A stretch of DNA of 64,000 bases from Bacillota bacterium (GCA_023393115.1 JAEWMS010000087.1:15641-79640), one strand, 5' to 3'; positions 46,153 through 54,323 are shown, numbered from the stretch's first letter. A program made the numbers and translations. The notes: generated by a model not told the origin, from the letters alone.

Positions 46153-48083
46153 GTAGGTCAGAGGGAAAATTAATATCTTTTCCCTCTTTCCCCTTCATCA
46201 AACCGTGCATGCGGTTCTCTCGCACACGGCTTTCCGATATTCTTCTTCCTTCAGTATTCGCTAAATCGCAAGTCTTTGTAATCCGTTGTCGTAGATTATC
46301 TTTCGGACTTTTGAAATTCCTGCATAGCGCCTGTTATTCTGTGTTTTGTAGTTATACCACAACGTAAATTTCTTTATGATATACCAACCCATTTTGTTAA
46401 GTTGTTTTCCTGCATTCTTTAATCCATAATAGTTTTTCATTCCAATTATCTTTGGATTGAGAATTTCTATCATCTCGTGTACGTCCAGCAACAACGTTGA
46501 CCTGCTGGCAAATACACCTTTAATATTATCCCTCATCTTCTGCATGGCTTTCTTTGATGGGTATTGGTGGGTTTCACTAAACCACTGTCCTCCTGAGGTC
46601 TCTGTTTTCTTTCTTCTATGATGAAAGCCTAGAAAATCAAAGCCTTCCTTCCCATCCCACATGCTTGTTAATTTGGTCTTTTCAGAATGTAATTCGAGTT
46701 CTAATCTTTCCATAATGGATTTCACAGCTTTCAATACATGCTCTGCATCTTTCTTTGTTCTGCATATTACTACGAAATCATCACAATATCTTATGAGTTT
46801 CCCAAGGTGTTTGTAGTGGTAGTCCCACTTACAGTCCAGATAATGGAGGTATATGTTCGCCAAAAGTGGTGATATTACCCCACCTTGAGGACTTCCAAGC
46901 TCACTTTCAGTATACTCTCCATTTTCCATTACTCCAGCCTTTAACCATTTCCATATCATTTTTAGAATCTTTCTGTCTGATATCCTTTGTTTTACCATAA
47001 GCATTAGTTTCTCATGGTTTATGTTGTTGAAATATCCTTTGATATCAGCATCTACTATCCACCAACCCTTTTTAGCAGTATCCTTACGAATTCTGTCTAA
47101 GGCTTGATGTGCACTCCTTTTAGGTCTGAACCCGTAGGAGCATTCTTTAAAGTCAGCTTCAAATATCGGTTCTATTACTATCTTTACCGCCATCTGAATC
47201 ACTCTGTCTTTAATGATTGGTATACCTAACGGTCGTTTTTCTGTTTTGCCTTTAGGTATGTAGGTTCTTCTTACTTGCTTTGGGTGGTATGTTCCTTCTT
47301 TTAATTCCTGCTGCATCTCCTGTATGAACTTTTCCAGTCCATACCCTTCTACATCAGCAATTGTCATCCTGTCGATACCACCTGCTCCACCGTTGGCTTT
47401 TACTCTTTTCCATGCTTCCATAAGTACGTCTTTTCGATATACTTTGTCATGCAATGCATGGAACTTTCTCTTGCTGTTTAACTTGGCTGCAAGGTATAGA
47501 CTCCTTTGAAGTTTTCGAACTTTTTCTATGGTGCTGTTAGCCTTTTGGGCATTCACTCGCTCTTACCTCCTCCAGAATTCTTGAATAAAGCAGAGTTCCT
47601 TCCCTAATTACAGTTTTGTTGTCTGTAATATCATTGGTACTATGAACTCCTCCGACTCCCTCTTTGCAAGAATTCAACTTCACTTCATCAGCTTATATGA
47701 TTCTTCTTTACAGCTATCGCTGTGCAAGGTAGGGTCTCTCCAGTTCCGAAACACACTTTCAATACATACCGTTTCCCATACACCGAGGGATTCTTCGATG
47801 GTGCTATCCAAGTTCTTCCTATCTTCCATGGTCTTCGCCCATATCTACAAGGCTCGACTTCCCTTTATTTCTCTGTAAACCAGAGACCTTTTTGACGATG
47901 CGGCAGAATTCACTTTATGTTACGGTCTGCATCTTCGCTCGCCCTGCTTTTTAGGCAGGTACTTTATCCTCCCGCTCAGCACATAGCATTACTGCTATGC
48001 ACCGGGATTAGCTAACGGGCTTCTTGGTAATTACCCGTGCCAGACTTTCACTGGCAAGTGTGCTCCAGCTTCGCTGGACACAC
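46153..48083 (-). mobile_element. Group II intron with reverse transcriptase, inserted after a terminator
   Basis: On the minus strand the 5' end GTGTGTCC (48083) follows the U tract of a terminator. Domain I-type structure (GGAGCACACTTGCCAGTGAA) follows. The RT frame occupies the middle. Domain V is at about 46232-46200 (GCCGTGTGCGAGAGAACCGC, then CATGCACGGT), a domain VI hairpin with its A-rich bulge is at 46190-46158, and the 3' end CCTAC is at 46153. The length of ~1.93 kb and the lack of an endonuclease domain in the RT fit terminator-targeting introns of the bacterial class C kind. The exact ends are set by eye. It lies between the terminator of a tRNA-Arg fragment and the convergent terminator of the LytTR operon, so it disrupts no gene. 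Confidence 0.85.
46261..47556 (-). CDS. ltrA: Group II intron reverse transcriptase/maturase
   Basis: This 431-residue intron-encoded protein has RT motifs RPLGIPIIKDRVIQMA, YGFRPKRSAHQAL, WWIVDADIKGYFNNI, GSPQGGVISPLLANIYL and the catalytic YCDD (residues 257-260, in RYCDDFVVICRT). A maturase X domain follows (about 330-431). There is no HNH endonuclease or long DNA-binding domain, so mobility probably relies on single-stranded or hairpin DNA targets. All catalytic residues appear intact. It is read in the same direction as the intron RNA. Confidence 0.95.
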   Translation of the reverse strand: MNAQKANSTIEKVRKLQRSLYLAAKLNSKRKFHALHDKVYRKDVLMEAWKRVKANGGAGGIDRMTIADVEGYGLEKFIQEMQQELKEGTYHPKQVRRTYIPKGKTEKRPLGIPIIKDRVIQMAVKIVIEPIFEADFKECSYGFRPKRSAHQALDRIRKDTAKKGWWIVDADIKGYFNNINHEKLMLMVKQRISDRKILKMIWKWLKAGVMENGEYTESELGSPQGGVISPLLANIYLHYLDCKWDYHYKHLGKLIRYCDDFVVICRTKKDAEHVLKAVKSIMERLELELHSEKTKLTSMWDGKEGFDFLGFHHRRKKTETSGGQWFSETHQYPSKKAMQKMRDNIKGVFASRSTLLLDVHEMIEILNPKIIGMKNYYGLKNAGKQLNKMGWYIIKKFTLWYNYKTQNNRRYAGISKVRKIIYDNGLQRLAI

Positions 48084-48088
48084 TATAT

Positions 48089-48128
48089 AAAAAAGGCGCC
48101 CGCGTTTTCCGCAGAAAACGCAAGCGCC
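48089..48128 (-). terminator. Terminator forming the 5' exon of the group II intron
   Basis: Minus strand GGCGC...GCGCC (48128-48095), with an inner GCGTTTTC/GAAAACGC stem and a T6 run ending at the intron's first base. It is a near copy of the terminator at 48291-48332. Confidence 0.8.
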
Positions 48129-48130
48129 AC

Positions 48131-48290
48131 TGGCGTCCCGGACAGGAATCGCCGCCTGCTTCGCATGCTAGTGACGTCGCCCACCCAACCTTCGGTTTCG
48201 GTTCCGGGCTCCTACTCTCACCTAAAAATGTGCATTTAGCACATTTTCTTAACGGTTCGAGCCCTACCGGGTTCGATTCCGGTTAGTATT
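48131..48290. repeat. Direct repeat copy A (left boundary of the island, carries tRNA-Arg 3' end)
   Basis: About 160 bases, nearly identical to 55442-55602. Its left end (48131-48151) is the same 21 nucleotides as the 3' end of the intact tRNA-Arg at 57537-57557, including CCA. The interior has an AAAATGTGC-ATTTA-GCACATTTT hairpin, and the right end resembles a T-arm (GGGTTCGATTCC). The tRNA 3' identity is what tyrosine integrases use as attachment core. Confidence 0.75.
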
Positions 48291-48332
48291 GTAAAAAAAA
48301 CGCCCGCGTTTTCAGCAGAAAACGCAAGCGCC
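48291..48332 (-). terminator. Terminator of the tRNA-Arg-like gene
   Basis: Minus strand GGCGCTTGCGTTTTC, loop, GAAAACGC, then a T8 run, immediately 3' of the tRNA-like element at 48336-48410. Confidence 0.8.
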
Positions 48333-48335
48333 TGA

Positions 48336-48410
48336 TGGCGTCCCGGACATGAATCGAACCCGTATCAGTGGAACCGGAATCCACCGTCCTATCCATTAGA
48401 CTACAACGAC
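48336..48410 (-). tRNA. tRNA-Arg(CCG)-like gene, probably degenerate
   Basis: 75 bases, the same length as the intact tRNA-Arg at 57537-57611, with the same anticodon loop (TTCCGGT, anticodon CCG) and encoded CCA. It differs at acceptor positions 4-6 (TCG to GTT), at one variable-loop base and at one T-stem base. This leaves two acceptor mismatches and a G-A T-stem pair. I read it as a decayed copy left by integration events rather than a working tRNA. Confidence 0.65.
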
Positions 48411-48699
48411 CTGATTTATCAACATTTCCGAGCTTTCGATATCATTTAGTGTGTGTGGATTCGTTAATTTAACTGCTGTTTTTGAATCGAGTCCACTACT
48501 ATAAATTATATGGGGTGCAGTACCCATGTTTGCAATGCAAAATTCCTGGAAGGAAATTATTTTTATGAAACGTATGCAATCACTTTCCGTAGTTATTAAT
48601 CACACCATAGAGATTTTATAATTTTCCTAGCAAGTAGATGCCCTGACTAATATTTACTAGCAAATCTTACTACAATCCCGCATAGAAATTTCTATTTCT
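48411..48699. other. AT-rich spacer downstream of the three-gene island operon
   Basis: About 290 bases with no gene. It contains CCTAGCAAGT (48626-48635) and TATTTACTAGCAA (48651-48663), short motifs that recur on the far side of the operon near 53694-53709, and an ATAGAAATTTCTAT palindrome near 48683-48696. No intrinsic terminator with a clear U tract was seen after the regulator gene. Confidence 0.5.
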
Positions 48700-49740
48700 C
48701 TATTCTCGAATTGCAGCTACTTTTTCAGAACTAACTTTACTCGTATAGCAATAATTCTGGATTCTTAACAAGTTCTCAGTATGTTTTCTTAAATTATTTC
48801 TAATCTCAGCATATCTATCTTCATCAAAAACAATTGTTGTTCCACTCTTATTGATACTTTCAAGGTATGGAATACCTTCATCGTTGATTTTTTCTTGTAC
48901 ATGAGCTAGAGTGTTCCTTACTTTTATTATTTCATCAAAAAAATTATTTAGTTCTACCTTGAAGCTATTTAATTGCTTTTTCCTTTCACAATGTATTTCT
49001 CTCTCTTCTTTAGTTACATTTCCGTTGAGTACTCTATTAACATTTTTAATATCCTCGTTCAGAATACTTTGTATTGCTTCATATACATTATTAGCTGTTA
49101 AAATATCCTGTTCAATTAAGTCTTGAATGCATTGGCTATGTATTCCCTTTACTCTTTCTACATCTCTGTTACATTGGTTTACTTTCTTATCACAAATATT
49201 AATAAACATCTTTCTCTTGTTCTCATTAAGAGCTTCCCCATCCTGCACCTCGAAATATTTCATCACAATTTCTTCAATTTTCATTTCAAGGTCAATTGTT
49301 TGAGCAATAACAAGACCTCTCATGTTATTCACATCTTGGACCTTTTTTACTGTTAGCATTATTATATTACGGAGTTTATCAGGTACATTTTTAATACCTA
49401 CTGCAAATGAAATTCTTTCAATTACACCTTTTCTGTCAATAATGCCATTAATATCTGCAACATTTGCTGAATACAATAGAACCTCAGTGAGTACACTTTG
49501 ACTTCTAATATATTCTACTAACTTATCTCCAGTTTCATATTCACCAAGATTTAAATCTGATACGATTAAGTCATAATTCTTGTCTTTAATGAGGGTATCT
49601 AAGCGTTGTCCATTTTTTTCGTGAATTATAGTTGGTTCAAAACCTAGATTATATAAGTATTCTTTTATTTCTACTCCAATATATTCATTGACGATGTCCG
49701 GATCGTCCTCGAACCATAGAACTCTATATTTCAAATTCAT
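48700..49740 (-). CDS. Response-regulator receiver fused to a HEPN-like domain
   Basis: 346 residues. The receiver domain (1-125) has the acidic pocket at 11-13 (LWFEDDPD), phospho-acceptor Asp62 (LIVSDLNLGE), switch Ser91 (LLYSA) and Lys117. Residues ~135-346 are entirely helical and contain no DNA-binding motif. They carry RNTLAH (Arg275 to His280), the R-x4-H motif with a polar residue after Arg that marks HEPN ribonucleases and abortive-infection effectors. The start overlaps the end of the GHKL ATPase gene by 4 bases (ATGA), so they are coupled. Inference: phosphorylation by the C-terminal kinase domain of its neighbour switches an RNase effector. Whether the HEPN domain is catalytic is untested. 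AT-rich compared with the flanks. Confidence 0.72.
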   Translation of the reverse strand: MNLKYRVLWFEDDPDIVNEYIGVEIKEYLYNLGFEPTIIHEKNGQRLDTLIKDKNYDLIVSDLNLGEYETGDKLVEYIRSQSVLTEVLLYSANVADINGIIDRKGVIERISFAVGIKNVPDKLRNIIMLTVKKVQDVNNMRGLVIAQTIDLEMKIEEIVMKYFEVQDGEALNENKRKMFINICDKKVNQCNRDVERVKGIHSQCIQDLIEQDILTANNVYEAIQSILNEDIKNVNRVLNGNVTKEEREIHCERKKQLNSFKVELNNFFDEIIKVRNTLAHVQEKINDEGIPYLESINKSGTTIVFDEDRYAEIRNNLRKHTENLLRIQNYCYTSKVSSEKVAAIRE

Positions 49741-52154
49741 TTCTTAACCTCCAAAATAAATTCAACCCCTGTAGGTAACTTGTTATTAACGCGTATTGCT
49801 CCACCTATCTTATTTTCAATTATATCTTTAACATGGTATAAACCAATACCTGACCCGTTTGTTGTTGTATATCCAAAATCAAATATCCTATCTAATTTTT
49901 CTGTCGTGATACCTTTTCCATCATCTATAAAGCTTATTTGAACCGTATCCTTACTAATTAGTTTCCATGAAAGAAGAACATTTTTTGCACCAGCCTTATA
50001 AGAATTGCTAAGGAGATTATCTAGTACAATTATCACTTCAAGAGGTCTAAACCTAAATTGGAAATAAAAGCCTTTAGGTGTATCAATTTTGATATTAAGT
50101 AATTGACGGTTAATTTTTAAATCTTCGTATTCTAAGTACACGTTTTCAATATACTCATTTACAAATTGCACTAAATCATTATCAATTTCCGTAGCTTTGA
50201 GATTAAAATTGGCTTTTGTTACAAATCTAGCAATTGTAGATATTTTTTCTTTATCGAGGCTTATTCTTTTAACAAAGTTCAGTATTCTTTCCTTTGGCAA
50301 ATTGGCATTTATCGCCTCAACTAAGCTATCTAAGTTTCTTCCCATATTGTCAGTTGCTCGATCTATGTGGTGCTGTAAACCTAATACTTCCTTAATATCA
50401 GTATTAGCAACCGATTTTAAAAATAAATTCTGCTTTGTAGTCTGTTCTAATTCCTCAGTTACTTGCTTCAATTCAATCTCTTTCTTCTGGACTTCTCTTT
50501 CAACTTCCTTTTTAGCTTCTACAACTCCAACAAATTTTTTGTTTAACTTATTTACAGTATCCAATAACTTATCATCTTTTTTGTCAATTGCATGTATTGA
50601 TAAGTCTTTCAAGGTAGCACTTACACTTTCGTCCTGACTTTTTTCAATAATATCTAAAAAGTTTTCATCATGCTCTACACACATAAACTCCTTCGAATTC
50701 GATAGTCTTTCTATTATTTCTCTAATTTTGTTTTTAACATCATTGGGATTTAATGCCAGTTGATATTCTTTATCATCGGGGGTAAGCTTATAGGGGTCAC
50801 CCCATTTTATAATATCAACAACATACTTTTCTAAACGTTTTAATGCCTTTTCATAGAAGAAATTTACTAATTCGTCATAACTTCTATTTTTTATCAACCC
50901 GCCATCTCTACTTGTTGTTTCTTTTAAGGTTTCATCATTACCATTAATCTCTATTCTTCCAATTAAATCTCTGGTTCCTAAATATCTATTTCTTCCCTGT
51001 ATTTTTCTTCTGTCTATACCTAGGGTATCTTCTTTCTCTTCCCCAAATGGATAAACCCTAAAGCCATTTTTATACATGAAGACATTACCATACTTTATTG
51101 GAGCAATGCCCATAATTTTCGCAAAGTTAACTTTAGCCGCTCTATTCAATTGAAAAAGGTGGATTTTGACGTCTGAGATAGTAAAGGGATTATTCTCAGT
51201 AATCTTATATATTAGAGTACCCCTATCTTTTAGTGTTGTGATAATGTATTTCCCATCTTCCGTTATCTCTGTTATTATTTGAGTAGTCTTAATTCCAAGC
51301 ATTTCGAATAAAGAATTTTTTATTTTGCCATTTACTTGGTTTCTTTCAACTTCCTGTTCTATTTCTTTTTCATCAAACTCTCTTCCTTCTCTATTTGCTC
51401 TATTTTTAGCTTTCTCAATTACCTTTTCTTCTGCAATTTTATCATTTTCCAATTCTTCATTAACAACCATTTCAATTGAGAACTGTTTACTTCCGTTTTC
51501 TTGGCTTGGATTAATTAATTTTTCTAATGATGCTTTTAACTTTAACAGTTTATCTCTATCCCAAACATCACGTAACCCGAATATTTCCAACACAGTTCCA
51601 TGTTTAAGATTATAAGCGTTTTCAGTTAATATAGTCCTCTTTACATCAATATCAACAAACTCTGCTTTATCATCCTTTTCAAAATCTTCCCAATCAATAT
51701 CCAAATTCTCAATTAAAGCATTTTGCTTATCCTTAATAGTTGCCATACTAAGCTTACTTCCAAGTCTATCACACGAAAATCGTCCTACTCCTTTTGCCCC
51801 AGCGAAAACCCTTTTTGGTGAAATCATATCACGATAATCACTATTAGTTTCAGCTTCATCGCATTCCATATTGATATCTTCAGTTCCATCTTTTTTAGCT
51901 GAATACGCTACAAATAACCATTTATTAATTAAGTCATCATAGTCCATACCTTTTCCGTCATCTACAATGATTACTTTTGACTTACTACTGTTGTTAATAT
52001 TCTCAAACGTTAAAGTAACATTTTTCGCATGTGCATCAAACGAGTTTTTTACAAGCTCAAAAATGGCAATGTATTGGTCAGTAATTAACTCTTTACCAAT
52101 TATATTCTTTAATGCTGCGCTAATCCTAAATTTTAAGTCCGAACTACTTTCCAT
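49737..52154 (-). CDS. Protein with two GHKL ATPase domains (MORC/Hsp90-like plus histidine-kinase-like)
   Basis: The protein is 805 residues. The N-terminal GHKL ATPase has IFELVKNSFDAHAKNV (Mg-binding Asn37), VDDGKGMDYDDL (65-69) and FAGAKGVGRFSCDRLG (lid, 119-125), the MutL/Hsp90/MORC layout, followed by a transducer-like segment. A long coiled coil lies at about 530-585. A DHp-like helix pair at 584-650 has candidate phospho-histidines in LGLQHHIDRATDN (594-596). The C-terminal second ATPase has IIVLDNLLSNSYKAG, SFIDDGKGI and GSGIGLYHVKDII, the histidine-kinase type. There are no membrane helices, so it senses something inside the cell. Its start overlaps the methyltransferase gene by 11 bases and its end overlaps the receiver-HEPN gene by 4. 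MORC/MutL-like ATPases are known in restriction-modification neighbourhoods; the fusion to a kinase domain is notable. Confidence 0.85.
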   Translation of the reverse strand: MESSSDLKFRISAALKNIIGKELITDQYIAIFELVKNSFDAHAKNVTLTFENINNSSKSKVIIVDDGKGMDYDDLINKWLFVAYSAKKDGTEDINMECDEAETNSDYRDMISPKRVFAGAKGVGRFSCDRLGSKLSMATIKDKQNALIENLDIDWEDFEKDDKAEFVDIDVKRTILTENAYNLKHGTVLEIFGLRDVWDRDKLLKLKASLEKLINPSQENGSKQFSIEMVVNEELENDKIAEEKVIEKAKNRANREGREFDEKEIEQEVERNQVNGKIKNSLFEMLGIKTTQIITEITEDGKYIITTLKDRGTLIYKITENNPFTISDVKIHLFQLNRAAKVNFAKIMGIAPIKYGNVFMYKNGFRVYPFGEEKEDTLGIDRRKIQGRNRYLGTRDLIGRIEINGNDETLKETTSRDGGLIKNRSYDELVNFFYEKALKRLEKYVVDIIKWGDPYKLTPDDKEYQLALNPNDVKNKIREIIERLSNSKEFMCVEHDENFLDIIEKSQDESVSATLKDLSIHAIDKKDDKLLDTVNKLNKKFVGVVEAKKEVEREVQKKEIELKQVTEELEQTTKQNLFLKSVANTDIKEVLGLQHHIDRATDNMGRNLDSLVEAINANLPKERILNFVKRISLDKEKISTIARFVTKANFNLKATEIDNDLVQFVNEYIENVYLEYEDLKINRQLLNIKIDTPKGFYFQFRFRPLEVIIVLDNLLSNSYKAGAKNVLLSWKLISKDTVQISFIDDGKGITTEKLDRIFDFGYTTTNGSGIGLYHVKDIIENKIGGAIRVNNKLPTGVEFILEVKK

Positions 52155-53352
52155 CTTGTACCAACTCCTTTAACGCTACCCCAGCTTGTTCTCCAAATAA
52201 AGGCGGAATTGCATTACCTAATTGGGTGTATCGAGGTACTTCCTTTACTCTTAGCTCTCCCCCTGTGGTATATTTACCCTTAAACTCATACCAGTCAGGA
52301 AACGCTTGTATCCTTGCATATTCCCTGACAGTTAAAATACGAGGTTCACAATAATGTATATAGTCATCTGGATGAGTGGTTAGAGTAGGGCAAACACTCT
52401 TCTCTCCTAAAAGGAATACGCCTCTCTTTTTTAGCCCATACTTATTCCTTAAATCGCCTGAAATTCTTTTATTATTTTCAGCATCCCTTATTATGGTATT
52501 GAATTGTTGAATAGTATTCGTACCATGGTTAGCGAATCTATGGCTATCCGCGACTTTGCCTGTAAGCTTAATGCCTTCCCTTAGGTACTTTTGATAAGAA
52601 CTTCTCGCTTGTGAATACAGCCCAGCTTTAAAACCTCTTGAATCAGGAGAATCGACCGTCCCATTACTTTGTAATAGGTCAGAAATCGCATCCTTAAGAC
52701 AATTGTGAATTCTTAATCCTTTTGATTTTAAAAAGTCTTTTTTATTGTTATTAATATTTTCAAAGAAAGCACTAGTATTCCTTTTTAAACTACCAACTAA
52801 AATAAATCTATTCCTTCTCTGTGGTACTCCAAAATTTGAAAAATCAAGTATTTCTCCTCTAACATTATAACCAAGAGCCTCTAATTTCTCTTTGACATAC
52901 TGTGAGTATGCCTTGCCTTTCTTTTTCTTCTTTGAAAACCCTATGGTAAAACCTCTTACATTCTCTAAAAACAAAATCTCTGGTCGTACTATATCTACAA
53001 ATTCTATGTATGAGTCAACTAATTTGTTTCTCTCATCATCTTCATTTCTTCTTCCTGCTGATGAAAAGCCCTGACATGGCGGCCCACCTGCAACCATTGT
53101 TACAGTTCCCCGCAGTTTCTCCAATTCTGACCTGTAATCCTTGATAACAAGATTAATATCATGGTTTTCTAAAGGAAGCCAACTAGGCCAAGTATAATGA
53201 CCCTTTTTATCAATGAGATTATGTTTAAGTGTCATAAAAGCATCCTTGCTTTTCTCAATAGCAAACAAGCCTTTCCATCCAGAATTGTAAAGACCTAAGG
53301 ATAATCCCCCACATCCAGTAAACAAATCAATGTAAACAAAATCATTTTTCAT
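52144..53352 (-). CDS. C5-cytosine DNA methyltransferase (Dcm family)
   Basis: This 402-residue enzyme has every key motif in order: I (DLFTGCGGLSLGLYNSG), IV with the catalytic Cys (GGPPCQGFSSAGRR), VI (FLENVRGF), VIII (PQRRNRFILVG), IX (LTVREYARIQAFPDWYEF) and X (YTQLGNAIPPLFGEQAG). It methylates a cytosine at C5 in a target that cannot be read from sequence; the target-recognition region is about residues 215-320. It is the first gene of a three-gene operon behind a clear promoter. There is no partner nuclease, Vsr or controller gene beside it. It could be self-marking for the adjacent ATPase/HEPN genes, or a regulatory orphan. Confidence 0.95.
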   Translation of the reverse strand: MKNDFVYIDLFTGCGGLSLGLYNSGWKGLFAIEKSKDAFMTLKHNLIDKKGHYTWPSWLPLENHDINLVIKDYRSELEKLRGTVTMVAGGPPCQGFSSAGRRNEDDERNKLVDSYIEFVDIVRPEILFLENVRGFTIGFSKKKKKGKAYSQYVKEKLEALGYNVRGEILDFSNFGVPQRRNRFILVGSLKRNTSAFFENINNNKKDFLKSKGLRIHNCLKDAISDLLQSNGTVDSPDSRGFKAGLYSQARSSYQKYLREGIKLTGKVADSHRFANHGTNTIQQFNTIIRDAENNKRISGDLRNKYGLKKRGVFLLGEKSVCPTLTTHPDDYIHYCEPRILTVREYARIQAFPDWYEFKGKYTTGGELRVKEVPRYTQLGNAIPPLFGEQAGVALKELVQDGK

Positions 53353-53446
53353 GACATAATTCTACCTTTTTCTACATTTATAGTCATGCATTAAAACTTA
53401 TATAAATATCACATCAATATAACAAATACAAGCTGAACCCACTCAC

Positions 53447-53475
53447 ATTTTACCAATTTTTTGCATATCAGTCAA
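53447..53475 (-). promoter_or_regulatory. Sigma-A type promoter of the methyltransferase operon
   Basis: Minus strand TTGACT (53475-53470), 17-base spacer, TAAAAT (53452-53447). The leader to the methyltransferase ATG is about 85 bases. Confidence 0.75.
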
Positions 53476-53992
53476 CGTAAAACCCTTGAATACTACAATT
53501 ACTCATTACATATTATAGATTGTTTCATAGATTGTTTCGACATTAAGTGACAGTGTATTAATAGAAATGGCTCATTGATGTCACCGCAAATTATGAGATA
53601 CGATTATTATTTCAAACATCCACCTTAAATGAACGTATTATTTTATGGATTTTGCACATAATAATACTAAAAATTTAATCCTGGTAGTTCTGATATTTAC
53701 CTAGCAAGTGGAGAATAGCCTTTGTGTCTGGAGTACGGTAAAACTTTTGCTCTCGTAGTATGTTAAATAATATCCTAGTAAGGGAGAGCAAATATAGACG
53801 AAATCGGCACAATAGCAGCGGAGCGGCAGCTCAACCTTTCCACACTTGCTAGAAAAGCTACGGTAGGCTCTTCGTAGTCGACTTCGTAGGTAAACTTTAG
53901 TTCTCGGACATTAGTAAAATACAATATATCTCATAGTATATCATCACCTAGAATAATCTCCCAGCTCCCTCTGCACTTCCTCAACATGCTGA
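53476..53992. other. Gene-free upstream region of the island operon
   Basis: About 517 bases with no convincing frame. It contains repeated CTAGCAAG-type motifs (53694-53709, inverted at about 53837-53846, and a variant TCCTAGTAAGGG near 53773) and a GTAGTCGACTTCGTAGG stretch near 53875. It may be decayed mobile-element sequence. Confidence 0.4.
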
Positions 53993-54208
53993 CTAACCTT
54001 GGAAGGGCAACCCTTTTAGCAGCAACATTTTCTTGTTTACCTCAAGTATCCCTGAAACAACCTTATCCTTTGTAGCAGACTTAGAAACCTTAAAATCATT
54101 AATAAGCTCGGTTCTTATCTCCTCTAGTTGTGTAAACATCTTATTTTTAAATCCACATATACTCTCAACTGTAGTTTCATTGTGTATCCGTAAGTGATCT
54201 TCCTTCAA
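53993..54208 (-). CDS. Small protein of unknown function (71 aa)
   Basis: This 71-residue charged, helical frame begins MKEDHLRIHNETTVESICGF. There is no signal or membrane segment. It lies between the integrase remnant and the methyltransferase operon in the same direction. It could be an accessory gene of the integrase or itself a remnant. I do not recognise it, and the ribosome site (CTTGAAGGAAG before the ATG) is acceptable. Confidence 0.35.
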   Translation of the reverse strand: MKEDHLRIHNETTVESICGFKNKMFTQLEEIRTELINDFKVSKSATKDKVVSGILEVNKKMLLLKGLPFQG

Positions 54209-54293
54209 GCTCTTCCACCCATAAGCTTCGTTGCATTTAATCCGAACAAGCTGTATTTATTTTGAGTTAATGAATACCCCAGGATTAAATAAC

Positions 54294-54323
54294 TTAGGGG
54301 GTATTACCCCTAGTACCCCCTAA
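54294..54323. repeat. Perfect 10-bp inverted repeat near the integrase end
   Basis: TTAGGGGGTA (54294-54303) and TACCCCCTAA (54314-54323) are exact complements around a 10-base loop that itself contains ACCCCTAG. It lies about 100 bases beyond the integrase remnant. It could be a terminator or a protein-binding site for the element. Confidence 0.5.

Noticed and set aside
48024..48239. A plus-strand frame of 71 residues across the intron end and repeat A
   Set aside because: It crosses the intron boundary, a terminator and the tRNA-derived repeat; it has no ribosome site and no protein-like composition.
48700..53352. The operon as a Detocs or classical type II restriction system
   Set aside because: Detocs needs a PNP-type effector and a phosphatase receiver, and type II R-M needs a nuclease; neither is visible. 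The receiver here carries a HEPN-like domain and a methylase is present.
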